Source: Skeletonema tropicum (lineage: Eukaryota > Bacillariophyta > Thalassiosirophyceae > Thalassiosirales > Thalassiosiraceae). From it: DNA of 64,000 nt. The position numbers and the translations under genes are program-made. Positions 10,517 to 23,845 of the stretch are shown here, one piece after another; position 1 is the stretch's first letter; the number at the start of each line of letters is the position of its first letter. A model generated the notes under the pieces. It was not told the DNA's origin, ran no database searches, and was given only the letters and a program-made list of their open reading frames with translations. The stretch covers positions 930,001 through 994,000 of the forward strand of contig CM074147.1 of assembly GCA_037178625.1 (NCBI GenBank), given 5' to 3'.

Positions 10517-11913
10517 ATGAAGTTCTCCAGCAGCATCCTCGCCACAGCACTCCTCATCAGCGCATCATGCTCCACTGCAGCTGCATTCTCATCGACCCAC
10601 CAAAGAACATCGATGCGCACAACATATTCTTCCTCATCGACATCCGCTACGACATTTCTCTCCTCCACCACTGAAAAGGAAGCAGAATGCTCTTCCTCCT
10701 CCAAAGACGACTCATCACCAGCATCATCCACAATCTTGCCAGAATTCAAAGAAGCACTCGATGGCACGGTAGCCAAACTGAAAGCCTCCATCCCCCCCGA
10801 AGAATCCGCCGCACTCGAACAACCACTCACACACTTCATTACCTGAATACTTCACATCACTCAGTAATGCAGCGTCATCCGGTGCAACCAATCCAGATGG
10901 ATCACCCATTACACCTCAACAGGCGGTCAAGATTATGTTGACCACTCTCAGCTATGGGTTCAAGTATGGTATTGGGAAGGATAAGTTCATCTTTGAGGAT
11001 GTACGTCACTTTGCATTACGTGGTGCCAACTTTAATGATGCCGAAGAGAAGAAGACTGCTGATGCACGGTATGACGATGAGGCACTCAAGGCAAAGCTTG
11101 GACCAGATGTAACTACCGACTTTTATGCGGCGGGATGTGACTTTTTCCGTCCATCGATTGATTTTGAGCATAGTTTGGTATTGGGACAGGACAATTTGAA
11201 GAAGGCACAGGAACAGATTGATGCTGGGGAGAATGTCGTGTTTTTTGCCAATCATCAGTCGGAGGCGGATCCACAGGTGGTGTCCTGTCTGTTTGAATCG
11301 GTGGGAAAAGAGTTGGGTGAGTTGGCCGCACATGTGACATATGTGGCGGGACATAAGGTAACTACCGATGCGTTGGCTGTGCCGTTTAGTATGGGAAGGA
11401 ATTTATTGTGTATTCATTCCAAGAAGCATATTGATGCTGATCCAGAGACCAAGCCGGCCAAGTCGAAGCAGAATATGGCGGCCATGAATGGGATGTTGAG
11501 AGGGATGAAGGACGGTGGTATGGCGATTTGGGTTGCACCGAGTGGTGGACGTGATAGGAGGAATGTAGACAGTGGGAAGATTCCTATTGCGCCGTTTGAT
11601 CAAAAGACTGTGGATATGTTCCGATTGATGGGGAACAAGTCCAAGGTCCCTACACACTTTTATCCCATGGCCATGGTTTCAGTATGATTTGTGTCCGCCA
11701 CCAGATTTTGTCGAGGCGGGTGTTGGTGAACAGAGGAATGTACGTTTTACTCCGATTGGTATTGCGGTTATGGATGAAGTTCCGAATGTTGGTGGTGCAG
11801 AGAAGAGGCATTTGTTTACGGAGAAGGCTGAGGAGGAGTGTATTACTGGATATGTTGATTTGTTAAAGGGATTAAAAATGGACAAGTACATTCCAGAAGA
11901 GTACAGTTCATAG
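10517..11913 (+). CDS. Plastidial glycerol-3-phosphate acyltransferase (ATS1-like); frame broken twice
   Basis: Soluble plastid GPAT, which transfers an acyl group from acyl-ACP to sn-1 of glycerol-3-phosphate, the first step of plastid lipid synthesis. The N-terminus MKFSSSILATALLISAS ending TAAAFSS is a diatom plastid bipartite presequence. The acyltransferase motif NHQSEAD (HX4D) is followed by YVAGHKV, PFSMGRNLLCIHSKKH, WVAPSGGRDR and YPMAM, in the order known for plant ATS1. Continuity needs one extra base to be skipped at about 10844 (zero frame reads ACC-TGA) and about 11683 (zero frame reads TCA-GTA-TGA). After both corrections the product runs to the stop at 11913 without gaps. The breaks fall outside the catalytic block. 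Confidence 0.82.
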
Positions 11914-12101
11914 GGAAAAGAGAGTTGAATATACTAGGGATATGAATAGAGTAGTTCAATAATATAAAGGCGAATGTGTAGAAGCAAATGATGACACACT
12001 TCTTTGCTCGAGAGAGTACTGAAGCAATGTGTAGAAAGTACCATAATGATGAGAAACTTCTTCTTTGCTCGCGAGTTGTTTACGTGATTTGCAGTGTCTC
12101 C

Positions 12102-12858
12102 TCAAAAGGCAAATCTTCCAAAGCCTTGCCTATGTTTACCCAGTACAAACAAGTCTTTATCGGGTTTCGAGAATGGCCCGCCCTCATCGTGCCTAGGGAC
12201 ACTCACGAAACCGAATCTCCCATACAGTTTTGCAGCTGGAATGTTCTTGGATGCGCCTCCTCCGGCAACATGTAGTATGGCGTGTTCATTGTGCTTCTTG
12301 TGCTTTTGCCAGTGTACACCCAAGAAGAATGTTACCCAAATGATGAGCTCTATATGATTGTTTGATAGCTATCAGCTCGATCTTGACCCATGAATGAGTC
12401 AATTTGTCTATCGTGGTCTTTTTGTCAGTCTCGATTTCATCATCTGCAGAAGCTAATGCATTCTGAATCCAGTTGATAGATGAGCTCCGAACTAGTTCCA
12501 TTCGACGTTTGGCGTGGTTGGAGATCTCATTGTCGCATTCCTGCAGTATTGTCGACTTGGTAATCATCTTGGATATTCTTTCTATATCAAACCAATCGCC
12601 CATTTCTTCCGCTGGGACTCCTCTCCAAAACGAAAGTCCTATTATTTCCTCATCATCAGCAGCAGCAGTATCAGTATCTCGCATCATTGATAGAGTCATC
12701 AAATGCAATTTTCCATCATAATCATCTTCAATGAAAGCCTCCATCAATGTGTTTTCAATATCGGGAGAAGCTTCTATGAAATCTTTCGCGTCTAGCTGCC
12801 CTCTCGTCAGCAGCTCTTGTGCTGATGAAGGTGTTTCATCTCTGCAGCTTGATACCAT
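12102..12858 (-). CDS. GNAT-family N-acetyltransferase; one frame break
   Basis: ATG at 12858. An alpha/beta region of about 190 residues leads into KIELIAIKQSYRAHHLGNIL, the acetyl-CoA-binding motif A of GNAT proteins (V/I-x-x-x-x-R/H-x-x-G-x-G/A). The second open segment then supplies HAILHVAGGGASKNIPAAKLYGRFGF, motif B with the characteristic N..A..LY..FGF. The two are joined across one extra base near 12300-12320, where the zero frame meets TGA. The long insert before motif A (residues 60-140) and the Ser-rich linker are unlike small GNATs. The substrate cannot be told. The gene converges on GPAT and is divergent from the RING gene. Confidence 0.75.
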
Positions 12859-13208
12859 TCGATTGCAGTGTTGCTGGCAGAAACCTTGAGAGCGTTTGCG
12901 GTGGGCTTTGGATGTCCATCCTTTACTTATCCGATATCTTCTTCGCTCTTCACGATCATATTTGTGTTCTGTTCATGAGAGCAAATAAAATTGGGGGCGT
13001 ATTTACGTAGATGCGGGCTTTAAAACCCGTTATGTGTAGAAGTAATTGAACAATCTTCATTTACTATATAGTTTAGCATTCTTTATCTTTTTCAGGGGTA
13101 AATCTCCCATATTAGCCCCCTTTTTCGCTAATCCTTGACACCAATCCTACCGAAGAGCTATGTACTTATCATTCTCGAGCGACGCTATTATGACGCAGTA
13201 GCTTGACC
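12859..13208. other. Divergent intergenic region
   Basis: Between the GNAT start (minus) and the RING-protein start (plus). AT-rich around 13040-13090. No gene was seen. Confidence 0.4.
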
Positions 13209-14735
13209 ATGGCAGGTAAAAAAAGGGCAGCAAAAGCCTCAGCCACCAAGAGAGCAGCTACCGCTGCTGCTAAGAAAAGTTTGCAAGACGAAAAACAAAA
13301 GAAGAAGGCAAAGATTGGATCCGCCGCTCGTGTTGATGGCGATGACAAATATCACATCTTGAAGTTAATTCCCATCAAACAGGATGAGTGCTTCGCTCGG
13401 CTGAAAGCAAAGGGTATTGATTGTAGTGGTGATGCATGCGCCGAGCCTCAAGCACTAGGTAATGCGTTCACTCTGAAGCTCCCATTGAATTGTCAAGACA
13501 TAGCGGAAGATTTTGTGGATGATTACAGCAGCGACAACGAAAACACAAAACAAAGTAAGAAGCCGGACTTTATTCGATATTACTGTCCTGACAATGATTC
13601 TTACTCTGTAGTGATCAGATTGGGTAGGTATCAACTCACGGAAAGGACTCAAATACGACATGAGCAGATGAAAGCGTTATCGAAAAAATTGTGCTACGTT
13701 GGTTTAACGCACAATGGGGAGGCTTGGATATCCATGCGCCAGATACCCAGGAATCATCTCGTGCACATTGATGGAAAACTCATCCAAGAATCTCCAGGAG
13801 TGAAACTGTTTGCAATTCACAACGGAACAGTGTTATCATTTTTCAACCTTCAGATTGCTTATCGAATCGAAATCGAGAGCAGCGTGCTGGCAAACAAGAA
13901 GAATGCTCTTTCAAAAATGGATGAAGTATTCACAGAGTATAATAAGTGTTGTATCTGTAAAGAACCATACCGTGTGGATCCAGATCTAGCCGATGGGGCA
14001 CAGAATGGAGCAGATTCAGGGCCACGCTTGCCAATCAAAGGTAAATGTGGGCATGATGTCTGTGAGGGCTGCTTAGACACGTTGCATTTATATCAATCAA
14101 GCGGTTCTGTTACACGGAGGTATGTAAAATGTCCAATATGCAATGGCAAAACATTTGATATTCAAAACAAGGTCAAGGATCATCTTCTCTGTGCCTTGAT
14201 TGAAGCAAGAAGACCAAAGTTTGATTCTGATGGGGAAAATTATCATGAAGTTGCCAAAAAGCCTGCCACAGATGGTTCGCAGCAGGTACCTTCAGAGGTT
14301 GCAATGCTCAGGAAGGAGTTCGAAACGGAAAATTCACAGCTTCGAAAGAAAATCTGTGAGATCGAGAAGGAAAAGAAAGGACTCAAGAAGAGAAATGAAG
14401 AGCTGGAAAAGCTTGCACTGGAAAATGCACAGCTAAGGAAGAGAATTGAAGATCTGGAGAGCAAGCCTAAAGCAGCTGGATCAGCTGATAGAGAAATGGA
14501 AGATACCGATGATTCGGATACTGAAGATGTCGAAGTAATTGAAGTGGATGTTCTATCAGAATCTGCTTCTGTACAGCAGGAGCATGATTCGGAGTCGCAT
14601 AGTACCCCCAACAAATCTGAGAAGCAAGTAGGTCCATCAAAAGAGGCCAACTGGTGGGCGTGTAGCGGTTGCACATTTTTGAATACGAGTATGAGGAGGA
14701 AAACATGTGAAATATGCCGTAAAAAAAGAAAGTGA
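13209..14735 (+). CDS. RING finger and RanBP2-type zinc finger protein (possible E3 ubiquitin ligase)
   Basis: 508 residues from the ATG at 13209. The N-terminus is Lys/Ala-rich. The middle contains a RING-like cluster beginning CCICKEPY near residue 240, then GKCGHDVCEGCLD, and finally YVKCPICNGKTF, with a long insert between the first two Cys pairs. A Lys/Glu-rich coiled coil occupies about residues 355-430 (LRKKICEIEKEKKGLKK and similar heptads). An acidic stretch follows, and the extreme C-terminus WWACSGCTFLNTSMRRKTC is a RanBP2-type zinc finger, a fold that often binds ubiquitin or RNA. This combination suggests a ubiquitin ligase or adaptor. Target unknown. The frame is intact. Confidence 0.85.
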   Translation: MAGKKRAAKASATKRAATAAAKKSLQDEKQKKKAKIGSAARVDGDDKYHILKLIPIKQDECFARLKAKGIDCSGDACAEPQALGNAFTLKLPLNCQDIAEDFVDDYSSDNENTKQSKKPDFIRYYCPDNDSYSVVIRLGRYQLTERTQIRHEQMKALSKKLCYVGLTHNGEAWISMRQIPRNHLVHIDGKLIQESPGVKLFAIHNGTVLSFFNLQIAYRIEIESSVLANKKNALSKMDEVFTEYNKCCICKEPYRVDPDLADGAQNGADSGPRLPIKGKCGHDVCEGCLDTLHLYQSSGSVTRRYVKCPICNGKTFDIQNKVKDHLLCALIEARRPKFDSDGENYHEVAKKPATDGSQQVPSEVAMLRKEFETENSQLRKKICEIEKEKKGLKKRNEELEKLALENAQLRKRIEDLESKPKAAGSADREMEDTDDSDTEDVEVIEVDVLSESASVQQEHDSESHSTPNKSEKQVGPSKEANWWACSGCTFLNTSMRRKTCEICRKKRK

Positions 14736-14829
14736 CCATGACCTCTACCTATACCTATACCACTTAATGGATTAAATAACCAATCATTCTTACTACCTAC
14801 TTTGGCTTCATTACTTATTATGAGAGAAG

Positions 14830-15747
14830 TCATTGTCCTTTTTCATGATAGGTGAAGTATAATATGCAGCTTGCAGCAAACCAAAGTACTAGTGTCCATG
14901 AAAAGATGTATTTCAGCAACTCTGAATTTTGTAGTGGTGGCTCAACAGCAATCATACAAAAGACAAGACTTGTATGCATAAGTATCATCATCATGAACGC
15001 TAACCTCCTCTTTATTCGGCTGTATACCCAAACCATAATGACTCGAAATGCTATTATCCAAGTACACAAACGCCCAAACAACAACAACAGAGCTATCCGA
15101 GATGAGAAGGTGTCAATCTCCCAAAATAGAGGGAAATGCCAGATGCCCCAGATGAACCCTGTGATGACTCCCGTTTGCATCACAGTATGAGACTGTAGCA
15201 ATTGTGGGATGGCATATCCAGACCAACCAACTTCTTCGAATGTTGCAATGACAAGTCCAATACTGATGCCAGATAAGACAAGAGAAGGCTTGTCGGTCGA
15301 GATGAATAGCTTGGGTGTGTATGCTTCACTCACAAATGTTGAGAGCATGAGCAGTGTTGCTACTGATGATAGAGGAGCTAGGAGTATCGCGGTTGCATAA
15401 TATCTTCTACCAATGCTTTGACAAAGCTTTGTATTGCTATTTCTAGGCAAGGTTAGCTGACGAAGTCCCACTCTTCCTTCCAGTATTGCCGTCAAGATGA
15501 CAGCAGCCATCGATGGTCCAAGAAGCAAACCCAATCCCATGACCTGCTTGGTTTCTTCAGAGGCTGCAGGTAGGCCGTTTGGGCCAACGAAGCAGAGGAT
15601 TGCACCCCAAGAAATAATAAATGTTAGTAGGAAGTAGGCTGGGATTTGATTGTTCTTCAATACGTTGTTTATTGCCAGCATGATTCTTTGAGCATGTTCC
15701 ATACTTGTGGAGGCCCAACACACCGAGATGAGAAGCCAAATCATACC
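14830..15747 (-). CDS. CPBP-family intramembrane metalloprotease (CAAX protease-like)
   Basis: A membrane protein of about 305 residues with seven or eight hydrophobic segments. ATFEEVGWSGYAIPQLL carries the Glu-Glu of the CPBP (ABI/RCE1-like) family, and GFIWGIWHFPLF the second motif with the catalytic His. These bacterial-type relatives act in prenyl-protein processing or bacteriocin immunity in other organisms. The role here is unknown. ATG 15747 is the first clean in-frame start. The frame stays open back to 15801, and an ATG at 15811 would join if one extra base (around TTTTTGG at 15795) were skipped. It is head to head with STE24. Confidence 0.8.
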   Translation of the reverse strand, partial: GMIWLLISVCWASTSMEHAQRIMLAINNVLKNNQIPAYFLLTFIISWGAILCFVGPNGLPAASEETKQVMGLGLLLGPSMAAVILTAILEGRVGLRQLTLPRNSNTKLCQSIGRRYYATAILLAPLSSVATLLMLSTFVSEAYTPKLFISTDKPSLVLSGISIGLVIATFEEVGWSGYAIPQLLQSHTVMQTGVITGFIWGIWHFPLFWEIDTFSSRIALLLLFGRLCTWIIAFRVIMVWVYSRIKRRLAFMMMILMHTSLVFCMIAVEPPLQNSELLKYIFSWTLVLWFAASCILYFTYHEKGQ

Positions 15748-15852
15748 ATATCCTGTTACTTTTGATTCCTTCGTAGGTGCTGAGATTGATCTTGGATCCA
15801 AAAATTTCCATCCGACAATTCAGTCATTCCACTGTGGAAATCAGAGCAGTTC

Positions 15853-17492
15853 ATGATAGCTGCCATTATTGCATCATCAACCATGGACTTCACCCTACCA
15901 CTCACCCCGCAATACACTCAAACAGGCGGCACAACCGCAGCTGCAGCCACCGCCACCGTCTTTGGAAAGTATGCCGTAGCCGCGACAATCCTATTCACAC
16001 TCGTCGTCTTTCTATTCGAGGCCTATTTGAACTTTCGTCAGCGCAAATCGTATCACAAGACGGAGTTTCCACGTGAGCTTGAGACTACCGTTAGTAACAT
16101 TGATCAAGAGACAAAATTGTCTACGTCTACTACCACCACCACTGCTGATAAAAAGGAGGAGGAATCAAGTAGTAGTGATAATGATGACAAGAAGAAATCC
16201 AAGGTAGATCGCAACCTACCAATCCTCCCCCAACTCAAATCCAAATTTTCCAACGCTCAATCCTACGGCCTTGACAAGATCAATTTTTCCATCGTGTCGT
16301 CCTTCTACGCTGTCACTGAAGAAGTGGTATTCCTCCTCTACGGATTCTTACCCTATATATGGGACAAGGCATGCAACATCGGTTCCAAGTATGGATGGAC
16401 CGAAACGGAGAATGAAATTAAAATCACACTGGTGTTTTTGGGCCTGGTCACGATTGTGGGGACGATCACCTCCCTGCCATTTGAGTTGTATTCGACCTTT
16501 GAGATTGAAAAGAAGCATGGGTTTAATAAGCAGACTTTGGGATTGTTCTTTATGGATAAGTTGAAGGGGTTGGTGCTAACGGCGGTGTTTGGGGGGCCGT
16601 TTGTGGCGTTGTTGTTGAAGATTATCTTTGCGGGTGGGGAGAGGTTTTATTTGTATGTGTGGGCGTTTACGTTTGTCTTTTCGGTGATTATGATGACGTT
16701 GGTGCCGGTGGTGATCATGCCGCTTTTCAACAAGTACGAAAAGCTTCCGGATGGACCTTTGAAGGACTCGATTTATGAACTTGCTGGAAAGTTGAGCTTT
16801 CCGTTGACTAAGCTTTTTGTTATGGATGGATCGAAGAGGAGCAGTCATTCGGTAAGTAGAGATTTTTGCGTTGATTGCAATGAGTGAGTTATTTTGGTGG
16901 GCCAATGCCAGTGAATCTAACCTTTCTTTCTTGATCTACTGTGAAGAATGCATTCATGTTCGGATTCATGAAGAACAAACGCATTGTCTTATTCGATACT
17001 CTCATGGAACAGGTTTCAAATGATGAAATTCTAGCAATCTTGGGACATGAGCTCGGGCACTGGAAAATGGGACACACAGTGACTAATTTTGTGGTTTCGC
17101 AGGTATACACTGGCTTCATGTTTTACTTCTTTTCACTGTGCTACAACTCCCACGAATTGTACCGTGCATTCGGTTTTGATGATGAGTCTCGTCCTATCCC
17201 CACAATTATTGCATTGGTACTCTTTACCTCGACAATCTGGGCTCCTGTGGATAAAACTTTGAGCTTTATCATGACGGTTCACTCTCGTAAGTGCGAATTT
17301 GAGGCGGATGAATTCTCGGTAAATCTGGGCATGAGTAGCAAATTGCAAAGTGGGCTTTGCAAGATCCATCTTGAGAATTTGGGAGCGATGAGTCCAGACA
17401 GTTGGTATTCCACCTACCATTATAGTCACCCTCCTCTTGTTGAGAGACTTTCTGCGATGATGAAGCTTGACACTAGGAAAAAGTTGCAGTAG
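15853..17492 (+). CDS. STE24: CAAX prenyl protease 1 (STE24/ZMPSTE24, M48 metallopeptidase)
   Basis: Two exons, 15853-16851 and 16947-17492, joined across a GTAAGT...AG intron at 16852-16946, give 514 residues. The order matches eukaryotic STE24: several N-terminal transmembrane helices, FEIEKKHGFNKQTLGLF, then FVMDGSKRSSHSNAFMFG built across the intron, the zinc site HELGHWKMGH, and ECEAD-like CEFEADEF. The enzyme cleaves the last three residues of farnesylated CAAX proteins in the ER or inner nuclear membrane. A Ser/Lys-rich insert near residues 85-120 lengthens the chain by about 40 residues over yeast STE24. Only 41 bp separate its ATG from the alternative CPBP start at 15811, so the two protease genes probably share a promoter. 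Confidence 0.93.
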
Positions 17493-17673
17493 ATCTAGAT
17501 GAGTATGAGGAGTTAATGGATTACTGAGATCCACTTACACTTCATGACTAAAGTTTCAATGAGTTTCTTCATGATCAGTTCAAGTGAATACATCATATGT
17601 AAAATGCAGTGTCAAATGGAGGAATGCTCACTAATGATTAAGCTACTGCTACATGGTTTCCAATTTGTACCGA

Positions 17674-19876
<2,203 letters not shown>

Positions 19877-20228
19877 TGTAATAGAAATGTAAAGGTGGTG
19901 GTTAGTGGTCTGCTCGAGCAAAGGTTGTTAGATAGGTAATAATGGAGCTCTTTGATTGGCATGCAAATCTTTACGCAGAGTGAAGTCGATTTGAGTGGAG
20001 GAGTTTTTTCTTCAGACGCGACAGACGCCGTCCATTACGCGTGTCCAGTGTCCGTCCTTTTCCGTCCAGCGCACATCTTGATGGCTTGCTTGCGCCTTGG
20101 CTGCTGGGTCCACCCAGCGACAACACCGGTAGTACCACCATAGCATCCCCTCTTTCTCTTGGAGGGTAAAAGTTCTCCCTGCAACAACAGGTATTTGGTA
20201 TGGTACAAGGAAATAAAACATCTAATCA

Positions 20229-21668
20229 TTATACAACTGTGACACTAGCAGCCAATGCCTCATTGACAAGACTCTCAGTCAGCTGCAGTATTGGAAACAG
20301 ATCCTGGTCATTATGCAACAATTCTTTCAAAGTCTCTCTATTCTTCTTCTCTTTCTGCGTAGTGCTCTGAGTGATGTGTTGCGACTTTTTCTTCCTCCTC
20401 GTTGTGTTTGTTGAGTTTTGGGGGTTGAAGGCTGTGTCAAACCTGTCTTGTTGAGCTTGAGCCGCCTCCCACCTCTTCTCTCTGGAGATTATTGCATTAT
20501 TCGCACCAAAGACAAAGTCAAGGAATCTCATAGTGCTATTTGCAGCACTCTTGATGAACTGCTCCGTTGACATGGTCAAAACTTCCACTTCAGAGGGCGC
20601 GTAGGCCTGCAGCTCTTTCAATTTCACGATATTGTTGGCCATCCTTGCGACATCTCCACCAGCAAGATGCTTATTGGCGTCACCAGAGGCTGCAATCATC
20701 TGCGCCGTGGCCAAACGCAGGCCATCACCAGCATCCAATTCTAGCAAGTGTTCATAAAAGGTTGAATTCCGCATGGATGACTTAGACTGGAAGAGAGACC
20801 GACACATCTTGACAATGTTGGAGAAGTACTCGTCATTTATTTCATCGGTACCAATACTTGGAAGTACATTTGATGCCAATGTCTGCCCATCCTCATACGT
20901 TGCATGACATGGATCGTCTACATGGACCCACTTCTCAGGTGATGGCTCTTGAGAATGATACAAGTAATTCGACAACACCATGTCAAATGGGTTCCTCACA
21001 AAATGGATTATCTTTGCCTTACGTGCAAAGATGGCTTTTTCGAGCTCTTCCACGCCACAAAAGAGATCAGGACTTTCTTGCAGATATAGCTGACCACTCT
21101 TGAGACGAAAAGGTTTAGTTCTATACCCTTGTGGACAATTTGATTGGAAGGAGTGATGGCGTGGTACAAATGCCGATCTGACCCAGCCGCCAAATGTATC
21201 AAAAGCAAACTTCTCACCAGTGTTAGAGTCGATACCATAGGTTGTGTGTTTCATTTGGTACTTTATCGCCTCATTAGGAAAATGGGCGTCTACTTCCAGC
21301 ATGGTCACCGCCTTTTTGAGCTGTCGTGTGAGCACAAATCCAGTTTTATGGTACATGACAATGAAGATGGCGTAGTCATGATAGTGTAGCTCTTTTTCAC
21401 CTGCGTCTTGTTGCTTCTTCTTTTTACGCTTCTTCCAATCTTCTATTGGTGAAGTATATGTGTCATTGGCATAGCTCATCGTCAGATTATCGAATCCACT
21501 AATGAGAGGGGCGTACTTTTCTTCGCTCTTTTTATGGTGTAGCCTAGATAGGTTATATTCTGTTGACAGCTCTTTGAGTGTGTTATTGGTACGCCGTGTT
21601 AGTCGGAGAGCAATCATGGCGACTGGTAGGGCCAGCACCATCGCTGCACACTTGCGGGATACTTTCAT
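20229..21668 (-). CDS. Type II membrane sulfotransferase-like protein
   Basis: A 479-residue protein. Residues 8-22 are a single hydrophobic anchor after a short basic tail, the type II Golgi topology. IFIVMYHKTGFVLTRQL resembles the 5'-phosphosulfate-binding loop, and KIIHFVRNPFDMVLSNYLYH is a clear 3'-phosphate-binding motif (R..P.D...S) of PAPS-dependent sulfotransferases. Two Lys-rich stretches interrupt the stem and the C-terminus. It would transfer sulfate from PAPS to a carbohydrate or protein acceptor in the Golgi lumen. Acceptor unknown. Two other genes of PAPS metabolism lie in this window (3.5 kb and 26-27 kb). The frame is intact and no intron is needed. Confidence 0.78.
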   Translation of the reverse strand: MKVSRKCAAMVLALPVAMIALRLTRRTNNTLKELSTEYNLSRLHHKKSEEKYAPLISGFDNLTMSYANDTYTSPIEDWKKRKKKKQQDAGEKELHYHDYAIFIVMYHKTGFVLTRQLKKAVTMLEVDAHFPNEAIKYQMKHTTYGIDSNTGEKFAFDTFGGWVRSAFVPRHHSFQSNCPQGYRTKPFRLKSGQLYLQESPDLFCGVEELEKAIFARKAKIIHFVRNPFDMVLSNYLYHSQEPSPEKWVHVDDPCHATYEDGQTLASNVLPSIGTDEINDEYFSNIVKMCRSLFQSKSSMRNSTFYEHLLELDAGDGLRLATAQMIAASGDANKHLAGGDVARMANNIVKLKELQAYAPSEVEVLTMSTEQFIKSAANSTMRFLDFVFGANNAIISREKRWEAAQAQQDRFDTAFNPQNSTNTTRRKKKSQHITQSTTQKEKKNRETLKELLHNDQDLFPILQLTESLVNEALAASVTVV

Positions 21669-23845
21669 TGCAGCGATTAAATTACTTGTCCTAAGGCTTT
21701 ACTGCTGATGATAATTACTGTCTCCTATATGCGATATCAAAAGCAGAGACGAATCGGTTCTTTGATTACGCTTTAGTTGCTGTTTGTGGCGGCAGTACAT
21801 ATCACGTGACGTCGTATCTGCTCAATTGGATAAATAGTTGCGAGGGACAGAGGATGGTCTTCATGAAAATGAAGCGGTCTCCTGTAATTTTCTCCTCCTC
21901 ATCTAGTATCTAGATCGCTTCCAATTCAGGTCAACTTATTGCAAGCTAGAGAGTAGAGAGCTTGCTGCAGAGGTAAGTAGTAGTAATGGGGCAGACTCAA
22001 CGCTCGATAGCATCGTTGCCACGGGTTCTAAGCCTCCCGGTCTAAGTTCAAAAGTAGGAGTTTCAACGTAGGAATAGTACATAGCGTGTGATATGACTAT
22101 CGCTACGACATTTGTTAACCCTTACTAACCAAAACAGGCAAAAATCAATATATTTTCTTGACGGGCTAACTATCGCCAAACACTTTTTCATCTCCACTCA
22201 ACATCACAAAGATGAGGAGCACCGGCACCATGGTGTGTTTGCGTCCTATGGTGATATAATGTCCCATCTTGATATACTGGTGAAATTTTTTGGCAACGAA
22301 CTCTACACCCATATTTTAGTTCATTACTAAAAAAGTTCACCAGTATACAATAACGTCGAATTAATTCTCGTCGACATTTTTTATCGCTAGAAATTTCCCC
22401 TCGACGACACAGTCTGCCGCTGCCGTATTTATCCAAAAGAGAGGCAGTAGGGTGTGCCATCACTCCGCCCTGCCCCTCTCAATCGACAACCAAACATATA
22501 TTATTCGTAGGTTATGCTTATCGCCACAGTAATCACCGTATTCACCAAGAATATAAGTGATCTAGCCACACCATCATGAAAAGCCACCTGTCGCCTTGTT
22601 GCGACCGACACTCTCACCAAAGGATGCATCACAGAAGGAACGAAGCCCTGAAACTTATGCCCCAGTTATAATATGATATAGAGCGATGATTGGGGGGCAT
22701 AAACCTAATAAAAAGAGTCTTATTGTCTCCTTGAAGCGACGAGTCAATAATTACAAAAAACTCGTCTCAAATGGGCACAATAACCACCATCAATTGTTGT
22801 ATACAGCCACCAATAATTCCAAAACACATCCAAAGCAGAACTAACAAATAATTTCGGTAATAATATACATTGGTATTGTTTGGAGTAGTGTTTTCAATCG
22901 GATAATATTAAATATTATTTGGTACAATAAATTACAAAAAAATGTAGGCCTCTACACCATGATAAATATGACATCTACACCTATATTGCGGCTACTGAAG
23001 CGAGTATACCCCCCCGATATCCTCTTTTATGTTGTGAGTTGAAGAATTGTGTTTGCATTGTTGTTATGGACTGTTTATATGGTTGATTGTTGCATATTAA
23101 TTATGTGAAACATCACATATCCGATCACATGTGCGCCTGGGTAATAATAAATAGAGGGAGCACTCTCATACGTGGGGCACGACCTCGGAAGTCAATACTA
23201 TGTTGCAGATGAGATATGTAAAGTAGGGGACCTTGTAGTGCAGAGTATCATTGCCAAAAGGATCATATCACAGGTGGACGAAGATGACCAATTTTCATAT
23301 CGTTGATGGCGAGTAAAATAACTCAACGACGGCATCTACCTCGACAAAGGAACGCCTCCATAATATACCCAATAGTAATGGAGAGCGATATAGGTGCGTA
23401 TATTGGTTATATTTGAAGCGTGTGCATTGTTGGGGCCGTCGGTAGGAGCGGCAGCTTCATTGTTGATGTCAAAAAGTGCAGCATTAGGTAGGACTTACAG
23501 GTAGTATGTACGTTCTACGAAGATTTGAATTCCTACGTAGGCCTTCGAACCCGTGATATCGGCGATCAGCTTCTCGGTCGGAATACCGTACCTGCATTGT
23601 CTTGAGAAGTTCTCCTCTTTTGAATGAGTCAAAATGAGTTCAAAATTATTGGGACTCGACTCCCTTGTGTCCAAGATCGCTCCAAGCCAGAAAAGTGTGT
23701 GAAAAGAGTTACTTTTAGTGTGCTTGTAACATGCAGTATGCTCTATTGTACTAATGGTCAATCGCAACAACCACTGACAGGTCTTAACGCAGTCGTTGTA
23801 CACTACTGATCCATTCTTGGAGCAGAGAATCAGAAGAATCTCAAA
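21669..23845. other. Long gene-poor intergenic region
   Basis: About 2.2 kb with no convincing coding sequence. The open frames at 22112-22330 (plus), 22188-22463 (minus) and 23495-23803 (minus) lack recognisable motifs. It contains one near-perfect inverted repeat (listed separately), two copies of the decamer ATTCCTACGT (22066-22075 as reverse complement, 23529-23538) and an AT-rich stretch at 22860-22980. Confidence 0.5.
22273..22347. repeat. Inverted repeat, 19-bp arms
   Basis: TATACTGGTGAA with a following T run at 22273-22291 is repeated as its reverse complement at 22329-22347 (18 of 19 match), leaving a 37-nt loop. It could be a hairpin terminator or the remains of a small inverted-repeat element. 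There is no neighbouring gene end to favour a terminator. Confidence 0.6.

Noticed and set aside
22000..22060. tRNA-like GGTTCTAAGCC segment
   Set aside because: No acceptor, D- or anticodon stems pair around it.
22188..22463. Minus-strand 91-codon ORF in the long gap
   Set aside because: It contains one arm of the inverted repeat, has no motif, and has no matching start context.
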